Below, in pieces: positions 44,064-52,330 of a stretch of 64,000 nucleotides of DNA (position 1 is its first letter; every line of letters starts with the position of its first letter). A model generated the notes under the pieces. It was not told the DNA's origin. It saw only the letters and a list, made by a program, of their open reading frames with translations, and searched no databases. Position numbers and translations under genes: made by a program. Origin of the DNA: Paenibacillus sp. 19GGS1-52. Its GTDB lineage: Bacteria; Bacillota; Bacilli; Paenibacillales; Paenibacillaceae. The stretch covers positions 1,240,001-1,304,000 of the forward strand of contig NZ_CP059724.1 of the NCBI RefSeq assembly GCF_022369515.1, read 5' to 3'.

Positions 44064-44927
44064 TTACCCCTGCTGTTTCTTATATTCCGTAGGGGTTGCC
44101 CGGGTAATCTTCTTGAACACCCGGTAGAAATGCGGCAGGCTCTCAAAGCCGCAGCTCATGGCTATGCTGCTTACGCTGCTGTCGCTTTCGCGGAGCAGCT
44201 CTTTGGCATGAATAATTCGTTTGGTCGTGATATAGCTGGTCACATTCATGCCTGTTAATTGCTTGAAGACGCGGCTGAAATGTGCGGCGCTTACCGCCGC
44301 CTGTTTCGCCAGCACCGCCAGACCGATATCCTCGAACAAGCGCATATCAATATCCCGCAACGTTTCCTGCATCCATAAAGGACCGTAATGGGAACCAGCC
44401 AGCTCCGGCTGATGCTCCGGTTCCGTTTCCCTGATCAGTCCAAACAAAATATACTGGAGATGCAGCACAATGGCTTGCCGGTAGCTGCTGCGTTTGGTCA
44501 GCATTTCCTCGTAGATTTGCTCCAGATACTGCTCTAAATGCGTCTGAAAGGAAGGAGGGCAGGCGAATTTATAGCTTTTGCGCTTCTTGCTCTGCTCAAA
44601 GGGGTGCAGGTATGAGAAGGGATCGCCGATTAAAGACGGCCTTACGAACACAGGATTAAAGAAAATCGCCGTTGAGGTGACTGGATTAGCTGCATCCGGA
44701 AAGGCCCGATGGATCGTATCTTCGGGGATGATGAACAGATCTCCGGCGTGCATATCATAAAGAGTCTGATCTATAAAAAAGCTTCCCGTACCGCTGTATA
44801 CATAAATCAGCTCGCACCATTCATGAAGATGATGCGGGAGCTCGTCATGGGATTGCTTGGTGTCCCTGTAAACGATATCAAAAGGAAAGGTCGCATCGGA
44901 ATGAAACTGCTTACGAATAGGTTCCAT
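44064..44927 (-). CDS. AraC-family regulator with N-terminal cupin (L-galactose locus)
   Basis: About 287 residues from ATG 44927 (AAGGAT 7-8 nt upstream); the frame extends 14 codons further without an SD. The cupin ligand domain is at ~25-90 (HHLHEWCELIYVYSGTG, DMHAGDLFIIPEDTIHR) and the double HTH occupies the last ~100 residues (LAVLAKQAAVSAAHFSRVFKQ, then SIAMSCGFESLPHFYRVFKKI). It diverges from the lactonase gene of a sugar-acid operon and is the likely activator. An inverted repeat of 8-bp arms (44988/45054) lies in the shared promoter. Confidence 0.92.
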   Translation of the reverse strand: MEPIRKQFHSDATFPFDIVYRDTKQSHDELPHHLHEWCELIYVYSGTGSFFIDQTLYDMHAGDLFIIPEDTIHRAFPDAANPVTSTAIFFNPVFVRPSLIGDPFSYLHPFEQSKKRKSYKFACPPSFQTHLEQYLEQIYEEMLTKRSSYRQAIVLHLQYILFGLIRETEPEHQPELAGSHYGPLWMQETLRDIDMRLFEDIGLAVLAKQAAVSAAHFSRVFKQLTGMNVTSYITTKRIIHAKELLRESDSSVSSIAMSCGFESLPHFYRVFKKITRATPTEYKKQQG

Positions 44928-44987
44928 AACTATAATCCTTTCGTGGTTTTCTTGAAAATAGCATAACAAATATCAAAAAAGAGTACA

Positions 44988-45061
44988 ATCCTGCATAAAT
45001 AAGTTATTTTAATATTTATTATTGCTGCTAATATAAAGTACATAGAGACTCATTGCAGGAT
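44988..45061 (+). promoter_or_regulatory. Widely spaced inverted repeat in the AraC/lactonase promoter region
   Basis: ATCCTGCA (44988-44995) and TGCAGGAT (45054-45061) are perfect inverted arms with 58 bp between. The AT-rich centre probably holds the divergent promoters. It is a candidate binding site for the AraC regulator. Confidence 0.4.
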
Positions 45062-45087
45062 AGCATTATGAAGGAGGCTAAGCCAAA

Positions 45088-45924
45088 ATGCGCATTGATT
45101 CACATCAGCATTTCTGGAAGATTGAACGGGGTGACTACGGCTGGATCACACCTGAACTGCCGCTGTTATATCGGGATTACCTGCCGGAGCATTTACTCCC
45201 CCATTTGGAGATGCATGAAATAGACGGGAGCATCGTCGTTCAAGCGGCGCCAACATTGGCGGAAACAGAATATATCCTTTCCCTTAGCGATCAGTCGGAG
45301 CGCGTCCTTGGAGTTGTGGGTTGGCTGGATCTGACAGATCCTGCTTATCGGGAGCATTATATGAGGTTCAGCAAGCATCCCAAGTTTCTGGGAGTTCGCC
45401 TCATGATTCAGGAGCTGGTGGATGCGAATGTGATCCTTGAACCAGCATATATGGAAGCGGTTAAATGGTTGGCAGATCGGAATAGTTGTGTGGATTTGCT
45501 GGTGACCGCAGACCAATTAGGCCCGGTGCTGAAGCTGCTGGAACAGGTTCCACATCTGCGCTGCGTAATTGATCATATAGCCAAACCGCAGATTGCGAAT
45601 AGCGTATTGGAACCGTGGAGCAGTCAGCTTAGTGAAATATCCACTTACTCCAATGTCTATTGCAAGCTCTCTGGTATGGTGACTGAAGCTAATCCGCATA
45701 CTTGGCAGACGGCAGATTTTCTGCCTTATATCCGACATGTGCTGCACTGCTTTGGGTCTGAGCGGGTGATGTTTGGCAGTGACTGGCCAGTATGTCTGCT
45801 GTCCGCAGGCTATGATGAAGTGATGGAAGTGCTGGAGAGAGGTCTGCCTGAAGGGTTCACGCAAGAGGAACGAGAGAATCTATTCGGGCGGAATGCGGCT
45901 GATTTCTATAGATTACCATTATAG
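45088..45924 (+). CDS. Amidohydrolase-2 family sugar lactonase (L-galactono/L-fucono/rhamnono-lactonase-like)
   Basis: 278 residues. The metal-binding HxH (His6, His8) opens the chain in DSHQHFWKI, and VIDHIAKPQI, KLSGMVTEA and MFGSDWPVCLL mark the rest of the TIM barrel. COG3618 enzymes open sugar-1,4- or 1,5-lactones in L-fucose, L-rhamnose and L-galactose pathways. It is the first gene of the operon, next to a tagaturonate reductase and an L-galactonate dehydrogenase-like gene, which points to L-galactonolactone as substrate. The SD is AAGGAGG. Confidence 0.85.
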   Translation: MRIDSHQHFWKIERGDYGWITPELPLLYRDYLPEHLLPHLEMHEIDGSIVVQAAPTLAETEYILSLSDQSERVLGVVGWLDLTDPAYREHYMRFSKHPKFLGVRLMIQELVDANVILEPAYMEAVKWLADRNSCVDLLVTADQLGPVLKLLEQVPHLRCVIDHIAKPQIANSVLEPWSSQLSEISTYSNVYCKLSGMVTEANPHTWQTADFLPYIRHVLHCFGSERVMFGSDWPVCLLSAGYDEVMEVLERGLPEGFTQEERENLFGRNAADFYRLPL

Positions 45925-45948
45925 CTAGCGCGAATTGGAGCTGAAGGA

Positions 45949-47490
45949 ATGGGAATGGATGTCGCAGAGCAGAGATTGAAGCTGTCCTGCTTGCAGAGCA
46001 CGGATCGCCAAGGAGCCGAAGAAATCAGGCGTATGCCAGTGAAAATACTGCAAATCGGCGAAGGGAACTTTTTACGCGGTTTCTTCGACTGGATGATTAA
46101 CGAGTGTCGCAAGCAGGGGAATTTCGAAGGCAGTGTGGCTATAAGCCAGCCTCGGTCTTCAGGAAGTTCAAAACTTGAGACGCTCAAGACGCAGGACGGA
46201 CTATATACCTTGATCATTCGCGGTCTGGAGCAAGGGAAAGCAGTGGAGAAGTTGGAGATTATTCCAGTGCTGTCCAGAATGATTGATCCCTATCAGGAAT
46301 GGGTGGACTTTCTGAGTATTGGTCAAAGTCCAGAGCTGGAGATTATTGTATCGAATACAACGGAGGCAGGTTTGATCTACCGTCCTGAGGTGCTTGTGGA
46401 TGGGACACCTATTGAGTCGTACCCCGGAAAGCTGGCGTATTTGCTGCATAAGCGCTTTACGGCTTTTGCGGGCGATCCCGTTAAAGGTCTGCTGATCCTA
46501 CCGCTGGAATTGCTGGAGCGAGGTGGCGATGAATTAAAGCGCTGTGTGCTGCAGTACAGTCAGGATTGGGGCTTTTCCACAGCTTTTATGGAATGGGTAG
46601 AACGGGATAATCGCTTCCTGAACAGCCTGGTAGATCGAATTGTAACCGGCTACCCCGCGAGTGAGGCAGAGGCTTGGTTTGCCAAACTGGGTTACCGTGA
46701 TGAGTTGCTGAATGTGGCGGAGCCTTATCATTTCTGGGCTATTGAAGGCGAAGTTGAGCTGGAGCAGCAACTGCCACTGCAGAAATCCGGGCTGAATGTG
46801 CATTGGGTGCAGGATCTCCGGCCTTATCATCAGCGAAAGGTGCGTATTCTGAACGGCGCACATACCTTAATGACTCCGCTGGCTCTGCTGCATGGCTTGA
46901 GTCATGTAAGAGAGGTTATGGAGCATGCTGAATTTGGTGTTTATGTAGCGGCTGCGGTAGAGCAGGAGATTATTCCGTCGATGTCCAGGACAACGTCAAT
47001 GGAACCCTCTGAGCTGCTTTTGTATGCGGATAGTGTCTATGAGCGCTTCAGTAATCCCTTTATCCAGCATAATCTTGCTGATATCGCGCTGAACAGCCTC
47101 GTGAAATTCAAGGTTCGGCTGCTGCCTTCGATCGTGGCTTATGTGGAACTGGGCTGCGGACTGCCTGAACGTTTGATTCAAGGGTTTGCGGGTCTGCTGC
47201 GCTATTATAAGGTGCAAGAGACAACGACGGGGTTCCAAGGGATAACCTTGTTGGGTGAACAGTACCCACTGCGTGATGATCCGGCACTTCTCTCAATCCT
47301 CGCGGGGATTTGGTACGGTGCAGAGGATAGAGCGCTGGTCGATACGACAGCTATGATATTGGATAATCAGGACCTGTGGGGCAGCAGCTTATGCCGGATT
47401 GAAGGATTGTTGGAAGCGATTACTTACTACCTAGAAGAACTGGAGGGAAGTTCCTCTGAAGCAGTGGATTTTTTTGCGCGAAAAAAATGA
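45949..47490 (+). CDS. Tagaturonate reductase (altronate oxidoreductase, UxaB-like)
   Basis: 513 residues, slightly longer than E. coli UxaB. The N-terminal NAD-binding part has ILQIGEGNFLRGFFDWMI, which is diagnostic of UxaB in the mannitol-dehydrogenase superfamily. The catalytic Lys lies in YHQRKVRILNGAHTLM. It reduces D-tagaturonate to D-altronate with NADH in the cytoplasm. Here it is not beside uxaA or uxaC but follows a lactonase and precedes sugar dehydrogenases, so tagaturonate is probably formed from L-galactonate. ATG 45949 or 45955 may be the start (GGAGCTGAAGGA upstream). Confidence 0.88.
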   Translation: MGMDVAEQRLKLSCLQSTDRQGAEEIRRMPVKILQIGEGNFLRGFFDWMINECRKQGNFEGSVAISQPRSSGSSKLETLKTQDGLYTLIIRGLEQGKAVEKLEIIPVLSRMIDPYQEWVDFLSIGQSPELEIIVSNTTEAGLIYRPEVLVDGTPIESYPGKLAYLLHKRFTAFAGDPVKGLLILPLELLERGGDELKRCVLQYSQDWGFSTAFMEWVERDNRFLNSLVDRIVTGYPASEAEAWFAKLGYRDELLNVAEPYHFWAIEGEVELEQQLPLQKSGLNVHWVQDLRPYHQRKVRILNGAHTLMTPLALLHGLSHVREVMEHAEFGVYVAAAVEQEIIPSMSRTTSMEPSELLLYADSVYERFSNPFIQHNLADIALNSLVKFKVRLLPSIVAYVELGCGLPERLIQGFAGLLRYYKVQETTTGFQGITLLGEQYPLRDDPALLSILAGIWYGAEDRALVDTTAMILDNQDLWGSSLCRIEGLLEAITYYLEELEGSSSEAVDFFARKK

Positions 47491-47500
47491 TGTCATTATG

Positions 47501-47540
47501 TAATTCTGTAATTCTATAATTCTATAATTCTGTAATTCTA
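47501..47540. repeat. Five 8-nt tandem repeats (TAATTCTR) just before an SD
   Basis: TAATTCTG or TAATTCTA repeats five times exactly in 47501-47540, followed by AAGGAG at 47545. Such simple repeats can change copy number by slippage; here that would alter only the spacing upstream of the aldo-keto reductase start. Confidence 0.9.
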
Positions 47541-47561
47541 TCTTAAGGAGTGTGTGAACGA

Positions 47562-48494
47562 ATGAAATACAGACCGCTGGGTACAACCGGATTGGACGTT
47601 TCCGTCTTAAGCTTTGGAGCTTCCTCGCTGGGCTCGGTATTCAGAGACATTAACGAAGAGGAAGGCATTCGCACCGTCCATACGGCAGTGGAGCAGGGCA
47701 TTAACTATATTGATGTGTCTCCTTATTATGGATTGACCAAGGCAGAAACCGTACTGGGCAAAGCGATAAAAGGCTTATCCCGGGATCAATTCCTCTTGTC
47801 CACCAAAGCAGGCCGGATCGGCGCGGAGGAATTTAATTATACAGCAGCGCATATCACAGCCAGCTTAGAAGCTAGTCTGAAGCGGTTGGAGACGGATTAT
47901 GTAGATATTTTGCTGCTGCATGATATGGAGTTTGTACCTTTTGAACAGGTGATCGAAGAGGCAATTCCGGCATTGTATCGGTTAAAGGAGCAGGGAAAGG
48001 CTCGGTTTGTCGGTGTATCAGGCTTGCCGCTGCATGTATTTGAGCATACCTTGGCTAAGGCTGATCTGGACGTGATTCTCTCCTATTGCCATTATTCGCT
48101 GAATGATACTTCCTTGCTTCATATACTGCCGCTGCTGCAGGAAAAAGGGGTTGGACTTGTGAGTGCTTCACCTATCTCGATGGGTCTGCTCAGCACAAGA
48201 CCTGTAGCCGATTGGCATCCTGCCCCTGAAGAGTTGAAACGGGTCTGCAAGCTGGCTGCTGCGCATTGTGCGGCCAAAGGAGAGGATTTAGCCAAGCTGG
48301 CTGTCCAATTCTCGGTGGCGAATGAGCAAATACCGACCACTTTGGTCAGTACGGGCAGTGTAGTGAATATCACTAATAACATCGCTTGGACGGATGAGCC
48401 TATGAATGAAGAGCTTCTGCAAGAGGTGCTGGAGATTCTGCAGCCGATTCATAATCTTACCTGGCCGAGCGGAAGAACGGAATATAATCTGTAG
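47562..48494 (+). CDS. Aldo-keto reductase, L-galactose/L-fucose 1-dehydrogenase-like
   Basis: About 310 residues. The catalytic tetrad appears in YIDVSPYYGL (Asp, Tyr), LSTKAG (Lys) and LLLHDME (His). The start GTTGLDVSVLSFGASSLG fits the AKR branch that includes plant L-galactose dehydrogenase and bacterial D-threo-aldose dehydrogenases. It would oxidise L-galactose to its lactone with NAD(P). ATG 47562 lies 11 nt after AAGGAG. It stands in the middle of the lactonase-UxaB-dehydrogenase operon, so it supplies the lactone for the first gene product. Confidence 0.85.
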   Translation: MKYRPLGTTGLDVSVLSFGASSLGSVFRDINEEEGIRTVHTAVEQGINYIDVSPYYGLTKAETVLGKAIKGLSRDQFLLSTKAGRIGAEEFNYTAAHITASLEASLKRLETDYVDILLLHDMEFVPFEQVIEEAIPALYRLKEQGKARFVGVSGLPLHVFEHTLAKADLDVILSYCHYSLNDTSLLHILPLLQEKGVGLVSASPISMGLLSTRPVADWHPAPEELKRVCKLAAAHCAAKGEDLAKLAVQFSVANEQIPTTLVSTGSVVNITNNIAWTDEPMNEELLQEVLEILQPIHNLTWPSGRTEYNL

Positions 48495-48529
48495 CTGAAA
48501 TTATCCTAAACAGAGCGGAGTGGTGAAAC

Positions 48530-49543
48530 GTGAAAAGTATTGTGTGTGAGCAGCCGGATCTATTTATATTCAAGGAGATGGAGGAACCTAAGCTCACTCA
48601 GGGGTCTGCGCTGGTGCGCATTCAGCGCATTGGCATTTGTGGAACTGACCTGCATGCCTACAAAGGCAAGCAGCCCTTCTTTACATATCCGCGAATTTTG
48701 GGCCATGAGCTGGCTGGCATTATTGAGGAGATCGGAGACAACGAACTGGGCCTGCAGGCAGGCGACCAGGTCAGTATTATTCCATATATGCACTGCGGGA
48801 AATGCATCGCCTGCCGCAATGGTAAAACCAACTGCTGCACGGATATGCAGGTGTTCGGAGTGCATATTGACGGCGGCATGAGAGAACGGGTATCCGTGCC
48901 GCTAAGCCATCTCATCCAGACCAACGGCTTGACGCTGGATCAAAGCGCTCTGCTTGAGCCGTTCAGCATTGGCATGCATGCAGTACGCAGATCCGAGCTG
49001 CGCGCCGGCGAGGTTGTGCTTGTTATTGGAGCGGGGCCGATTGGCCTCGGGGTGATGGCTTTTGCCAAGCAAAAAGGGGCGACGGTGATTGCCATGGATC
49101 TCAATGAGGAGCGGCTGGACTTTTGCCGGAAATGGGCGAAGGTTGATTATACCGTCAACGCAGGGCAGAATCCAACTGAGCAAATCGCTAGTATTACAGG
49201 CGGGGACTACCCTACAATTGTATTCGATGCTACCGGGAATCAACGTTCGATGACGGATGCGTTCCGATACGTAGGGCATGGCGGCAAGCTGGTGTATGTC
49301 GGGCTGGTTCGTGAGGAGATTACCTTCAATGATCCGGAGTTTCATAAGCGGGAAATGACGGTCATGGGCAGCCGGAACGCAACGCTGGAGGATTTCGATC
49401 AGGTGATGGCAGCGCTGAAGAGCGGAAGCATTCATGTGGAGCCATACATTACGCACCGCGTGCCGTTTGGGGAGATGATCGCTCATTTCGACAGCTGGCT
49501 GCTGCCGGAAGAGAAGGTCATCAAGGCTATGGTAGAGTTGTAG
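48530..49543 (+). CDS. Zinc-dependent medium-chain dehydrogenase, L-galactonate 5-dehydrogenase-like
   Basis: 337 residues. The catalytic zinc ligands are Cys37 (GICGTDLHAY) and His/Glu in GHELAG; the structural zinc is held by the four Cys of CGKCIACRNGKTNCC. The NAD-binding GAGPIGLGVMAFA and an acidic residue (AMDLNEE) favour NAD. The pattern is close to YjjN/LgoD, which oxidises L-galactonate to D-tagaturonate, exactly the UxaB substrate encoded two genes upstream. The start is GTG 48530. It is the last gene of the operon, before a terminator. Sorbitol or threonine dehydrogenase activity is the main alternative. Confidence 0.82.
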   Translation: MKSIVCEQPDLFIFKEMEEPKLTQGSALVRIQRIGICGTDLHAYKGKQPFFTYPRILGHELAGIIEEIGDNELGLQAGDQVSIIPYMHCGKCIACRNGKTNCCTDMQVFGVHIDGGMRERVSVPLSHLIQTNGLTLDQSALLEPFSIGMHAVRRSELRAGEVVLVIGAGPIGLGVMAFAKQKGATVIAMDLNEERLDFCRKWAKVDYTVNAGQNPTEQIASITGGDYPTIVFDATGNQRSMTDAFRYVGHGGKLVYVGLVREEITFNDPEFHKREMTVMGSRNATLEDFDQVMAALKSGSIHVEPYITHRVPFGEMIAHFDSWLLPEEKVIKAMVEL

Positions 49544-49593
49544 TGGAGCTATAGAAGCAGGGCAGCATTTAGCTGGAATAGTATCGCCAGACG

Positions 49594-49636
49594 AGAGAGT
49601 TTCCGCGGGTAGTGAGGCGGAGGCTCTCTTTTTGTT
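49594..49636 (+). terminator. Terminator of the L-galactose operon
   Basis: AGAGAGTTTCCGC (from 49594) pairs with GCGGAGGCTCTCT with one or two mismatches, followed by TTTTTG. Confidence 0.85.
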
Positions 49637-49764
49637 GTTCAGGATAGAATTTCATAGGGATAGGAGTCTCAGGAAGCACGTGTTATAATCTTGCAATATA
49701 AACATCATGACATAATGGAGTATTAATAGAGAAATTTTGCTGCTAGGAATAGGAGGAAGTAGTC

Positions 49765-50475
49765 TTGCACAAAAGATTGTTATGGCTCATTATAGGGCTG
49801 CTCTCCATGCTCCTTCTGTTATCGGGCTGCGCCAAAGGTACGGCTCATGTCACGGTGAACAAGAATGGAAGTATTGATGTTGCGGTCAAGCTCCGGTTGG
49901 ATGCCAGTACACAAGCGCTGTTAAGCGGGAAGATGGAAGATTCGCTGGTCAGCAAGCTGCAGGCAGCAGGCATTCCGCTACAGAAGATTCAGGATGGCAA
50001 AGCCACAGAATATCAATTTCTGAAATCCTATGCTTCCGTTGAGGAAATGAAGTCATTCTCAGGGAAATGGGAAGGTGTCGATACGAAGGTAAGTACGCAG
50101 AATAGATGGTTGTATACCAAATATAACGTTGAGGCCCAGCCTCAAATGAATGTTTATATGGATAAAGCTATGGATAATATAGGCACTCTTGGCATACCAA
50201 AGTCTCTGGCCCGGCTACTCCTGAAAAGTTTTGCTATTGATTTCAAATTAACCTTGCCAGTAGATCTGTTTGGGGATAATAATGCGACTGTTCAGGAAGG
50301 CAGGACTCTGACCTGGCATATTACGCTGGCAGATACTGAGCCCATTCAAATGGAAGTGTACGTACCCAATATCAAGAATATTGTAATCGCTGCAAGCGTT
50401 GTAGCCTTGATATTGGTCGTGCTCGTTGTTCTTTGGTTCAGAAGAAGAAAAAGAAGAACCTTGCGGAAGTCATAA
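49765..50475 (+). CDS. Lipoprotein with a C-terminal membrane anchor, DUF3153-like
   Basis: 236 residues from TTG 49765 (AGGAGGAAG upstream). The signal peptide ends in lipobox LLSGC (Cys22). The ~180-residue extracellular part starts with a beta pattern (AHVTVNKNGSIDVAVKLRLD) recalling DUF3153 surface lipoproteins. A second membrane helix at ~206-226 and a very basic tail (FRRRKRRTLRKS) anchor the C-terminus, so the protein is tethered at both ends. The function is unknown. It is monocistronic. Confidence 0.7.
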   Translation: MHKRLLWLIIGLLSMLLLLSGCAKGTAHVTVNKNGSIDVAVKLRLDASTQALLSGKMEDSLVSKLQAAGIPLQKIQDGKATEYQFLKSYASVEEMKSFSGKWEGVDTKVSTQNRWLYTKYNVEAQPQMNVYMDKAMDNIGTLGIPKSLARLLLKSFAIDFKLTLPVDLFGDNNATVQEGRTLTWHITLADTEPIQMEVYVPNIKNIVIAASVVALILVVLVVLWFRRRKRRTLRKS

Positions 50476-50772
50476 TCTATTAACCTCCGAGGGAAGGCTT
50501 GATGCTGAATCCTATGTATAACGCAGGAACCTTTTGATTGCAGAAAGTGCAATTGAATGATCTGATTTCATCTTAAAAAGACATTACGTTGTATTTCGTA
50601 CAGTAGATTTTCGGCAAATAGACGTAAAGCGATGTATTTCCTCTTTTTGAATGTACAAAGTGCAATCAAATCCAAATTCTCCTCCGCCTAGATGAATTCT
50701 ATTGTACAAAGTACATTAGAATAGGCTAGGGTGACGATCCCTTCATTAATTGCGGTATTCATACTTTAATTT
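50476..50772. other. Gene-free stretch with short dispersed repeats
   Basis: Contains related motifs: AGTGCAATTGAAT (50556 area), TTGTATTTCGTACAG (about 50592), TGTACAAAGTGCAAT (about 50653) and TTGTACAAAGTACATTAG (about 50703). The second matches a motif at about 19358. No gene or promoter is evident. Confidence 0.45.
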
Positions 50773-50829
50773 TGGTGTTGAACCTGAATAATGGTGTTGA
50801 ACCTGAATAATGGTGTTGAACCTGAATAA
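50773..50829. repeat. Three perfect 19-nt tandem repeats
   Basis: TGGTGTTGAACCTGAATAA occurs at 50773-50791, 50792-50810 and 50811-50829 without change, directly before a terminator-like hairpin. Confidence 0.95.
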
Positions 50830-50862
50830 CTAGCAAGTCTCCGATATGGAGGCTTGCTAGTT
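50830..50862. terminator. Terminator-like hairpin between the lipoprotein and LacI genes
   Basis: CTAGCAAGTCTCC (50830-50842) pairs with GGAGGCTTGCTAG (50848-50860) apart from one T-G pair, then TTTCTGTTTTC. Confidence 0.7.
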
Positions 50863-50988
50863 TCTGTTTTCAGCCTATTACGTGCGGTTTGAGTAGTGAT
50901 CAATGGTGCGAAAACCCGGAGGTTAACAATCAGCCAACCAACCAACCAGCCAATAATCTTTTATCAACTCTTGGGGCAATCCCCCACT

Positions 50989-52008
50989 TTACTCCGGAGC
51001 AGGACCAGTCGACTGGCGGACCAACAGCTTCGTTGGCAATAACAGCTCTGTGAAGGGTTCGTTTGGGTGATCGATGCGCCACATCAGCTGTTCGACCGCC
51101 TTATGTCCGTATAGTTTTAAATTAACGTCCATGGTAGTAATAGTAGGCGTAGAGATCTGAGAGAGATAGCCATTGTCGAAGCTGACGATAGATACCTGTT
51201 CAGGGACTCGGACTCCTAACTGCTGAAGTGTAGAACATAACAGGAAGCCTAAGCCATCATTCATGCAAAACCAAGCACTAGGTTGTTCTTTCAGCGATTG
51301 TATGGATTTCAATATGTAGCCTGCGCTTTCTTCGGCATCTTTAAGAATCCATTCCTCCCGAACAGGAAGACCGAATTCATTCATCGCTAACTGGAAGCCT
51401 TCGGAACGCTCATAGTAGCTGGGTGAGAGAGAAGTATTGCCAAGCATTCCGATCTTGCGATGACCTAACTGAGCCAAATGATGAATAGCCTCAAAAGCGC
51501 TGAATCGGTTGTTGGTCAGGATCGAGTCTGCTTGAATGTAGGGGTGGTGATGGTCGATCAGCACGGTAGGCTTGCCTGTTGCAATAATGGAATTAATATA
51601 GTCGGTTGTGATGTGGGATAAGATCAACACCCCCTCAACGGACGGATTCTGCAAAATCCCAGGGATTAATAATTGCTCTGCCGCCTTCTGGCTAATGGAT
51701 TGAATTTGCAGATTCATGCCCCGGGCGGTTGCCTCTTGTTCAACCGTTAAGTAAATTTCCCCGAAAAAACTCTTCATAGAAAAGGCGAAATCCGAAGCGA
51801 TTAGCGCAATAGTTCCGTTTCTCTGGGCCGCTGGGGCTGGGCTTCTGAGAGAGGATGAATATACATATCCCATCTGATTTGCGGTTTCCACGATCAATTT
51901 GCGAGTGTCCTCGCTTACTCCATCTTTGCCAGACAAAGCCTGAGAAACAGAGTTCTTGGAAAGGTTCAGACGTTCGGCAATATCCTGCATCGTTACTTTA
52001 TCTTTCAT
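50989..52008 (-). CDS. LacI-family repressor of the beta-mannoside locus
   Basis: About 339 residues from ATG 52008 (GAGGTG upstream). HTH at ~5-25 (TMQDIAERLNLSKNSVSQALS) and a sugar-binding domain (IALIASDFAFSMKSFFGEIYL, quoted as its start). It diverges from the importer-DUF1861-GH130-GH2 genes. Two perfect CG-centred palindromes, TTGTAACGTTACAA, lie in the gap on both sides of the importer promoter and are its probable operators; looping between them is possible. Confidence 0.92.
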   Translation of the reverse strand: MKDKVTMQDIAERLNLSKNSVSQALSGKDGVSEDTRKLIVETANQMGYVYSSSLRSPAPAAQRNGTIALIASDFAFSMKSFFGEIYLTVEQEATARGMNLQIQSISQKAAEQLLIPGILQNPSVEGVLILSHITTDYINSIIATGKPTVLIDHHHPYIQADSILTNNRFSAFEAIHHLAQLGHRKIGMLGNTSLSPSYYERSEGFQLAMNEFGLPVREEWILKDAEESAGYILKSIQSLKEQPSAWFCMNDGLGFLLCSTLQQLGVRVPEQVSIVSFDNGYLSQISTPTITTMDVNLKLYGHKAVEQLMWRIDHPNEPFTELLLPTKLLVRQSTGPAPE

Positions 52009-52129
52009 GGAGAACACCTCATGGTTTCAAGTTCTATTATCATTCAAAGTTAGTGCAGATCAGTATAAAAAAATGCTAGCTGCAGAAACTACAGGAAAGG
52101 AAAAGAGTACTATTAGATTACAACATTTT

Positions 52130-52143
52130 TTGTAACGTTACAA
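52130..52143 (+). promoter_or_regulatory. Perfect operator TTGTAACGTTACAA, distal copy
   Basis: A 14-bp perfect palindrome about 122 bp from the LacI start. The second identical copy is 124 bp away, centre to centre, close to a whole number of DNA turns (11.8 at 10.5 bp). Confidence 0.88.
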
Positions 52144-52184
52144 GATAATCTTATTAAATAGGGTATTCTATAATGCTATTAAGG

Positions 52185-52213
52185 TTGACAAATAGATTGT
52201 AATGCTCAATAAT
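52185..52213 (+). promoter_or_regulatory. Sigma-A promoter of the beta-mannoside importer operon
   Basis: TTGACA (52185-52190), 17 bp, AATAAT (52208-52213, five of six matches). The predicted start is near 52220, between the two LacI operators. Confidence 0.75.
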
Positions 52214-52220
52214 AAAGTTA

Positions 52221-52234
52221 TTCAAGCGCTTTCA
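52221..52234 (+). promoter_or_regulatory. Candidate CcpA site (cre) at the transcription start
   Basis: TTCAAGCGCTTTCA matches the cre consensus TGWAANCGNTNWCA at 12 of 14 positions. Its place at about +1 suits catabolite repression. Confidence 0.55.
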
Positions 52235-52253
52235 GAGTTTCAGTAATCTCAAT

Positions 52254-52267
52254 TTGTAACGTTACAA
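52254..52267 (+). promoter_or_regulatory. Perfect operator TTGTAACGTTACAA, proximal copy
   Basis: Identical to the distal copy; it lies about +35 of the predicted start, where a bound repressor would block transcription. Confidence 0.88.
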
Positions 52268-52330
52268 ACTCTGGGCATATCATTATAAAGGCTTTTGCTT
52301 TTAACAGAAAGAATGAGGAGGTCTACAATC

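Noticed and set aside
45088..49543. L-rhamnose or L-fucose pathway
   Set aside because: A lactonase and an aldo-keto reductase would fit, but UxaB and an LgoD-like dehydrogenase act on tagaturonate and galactonate, and no dehydratase or aldolase of those pathways is present.
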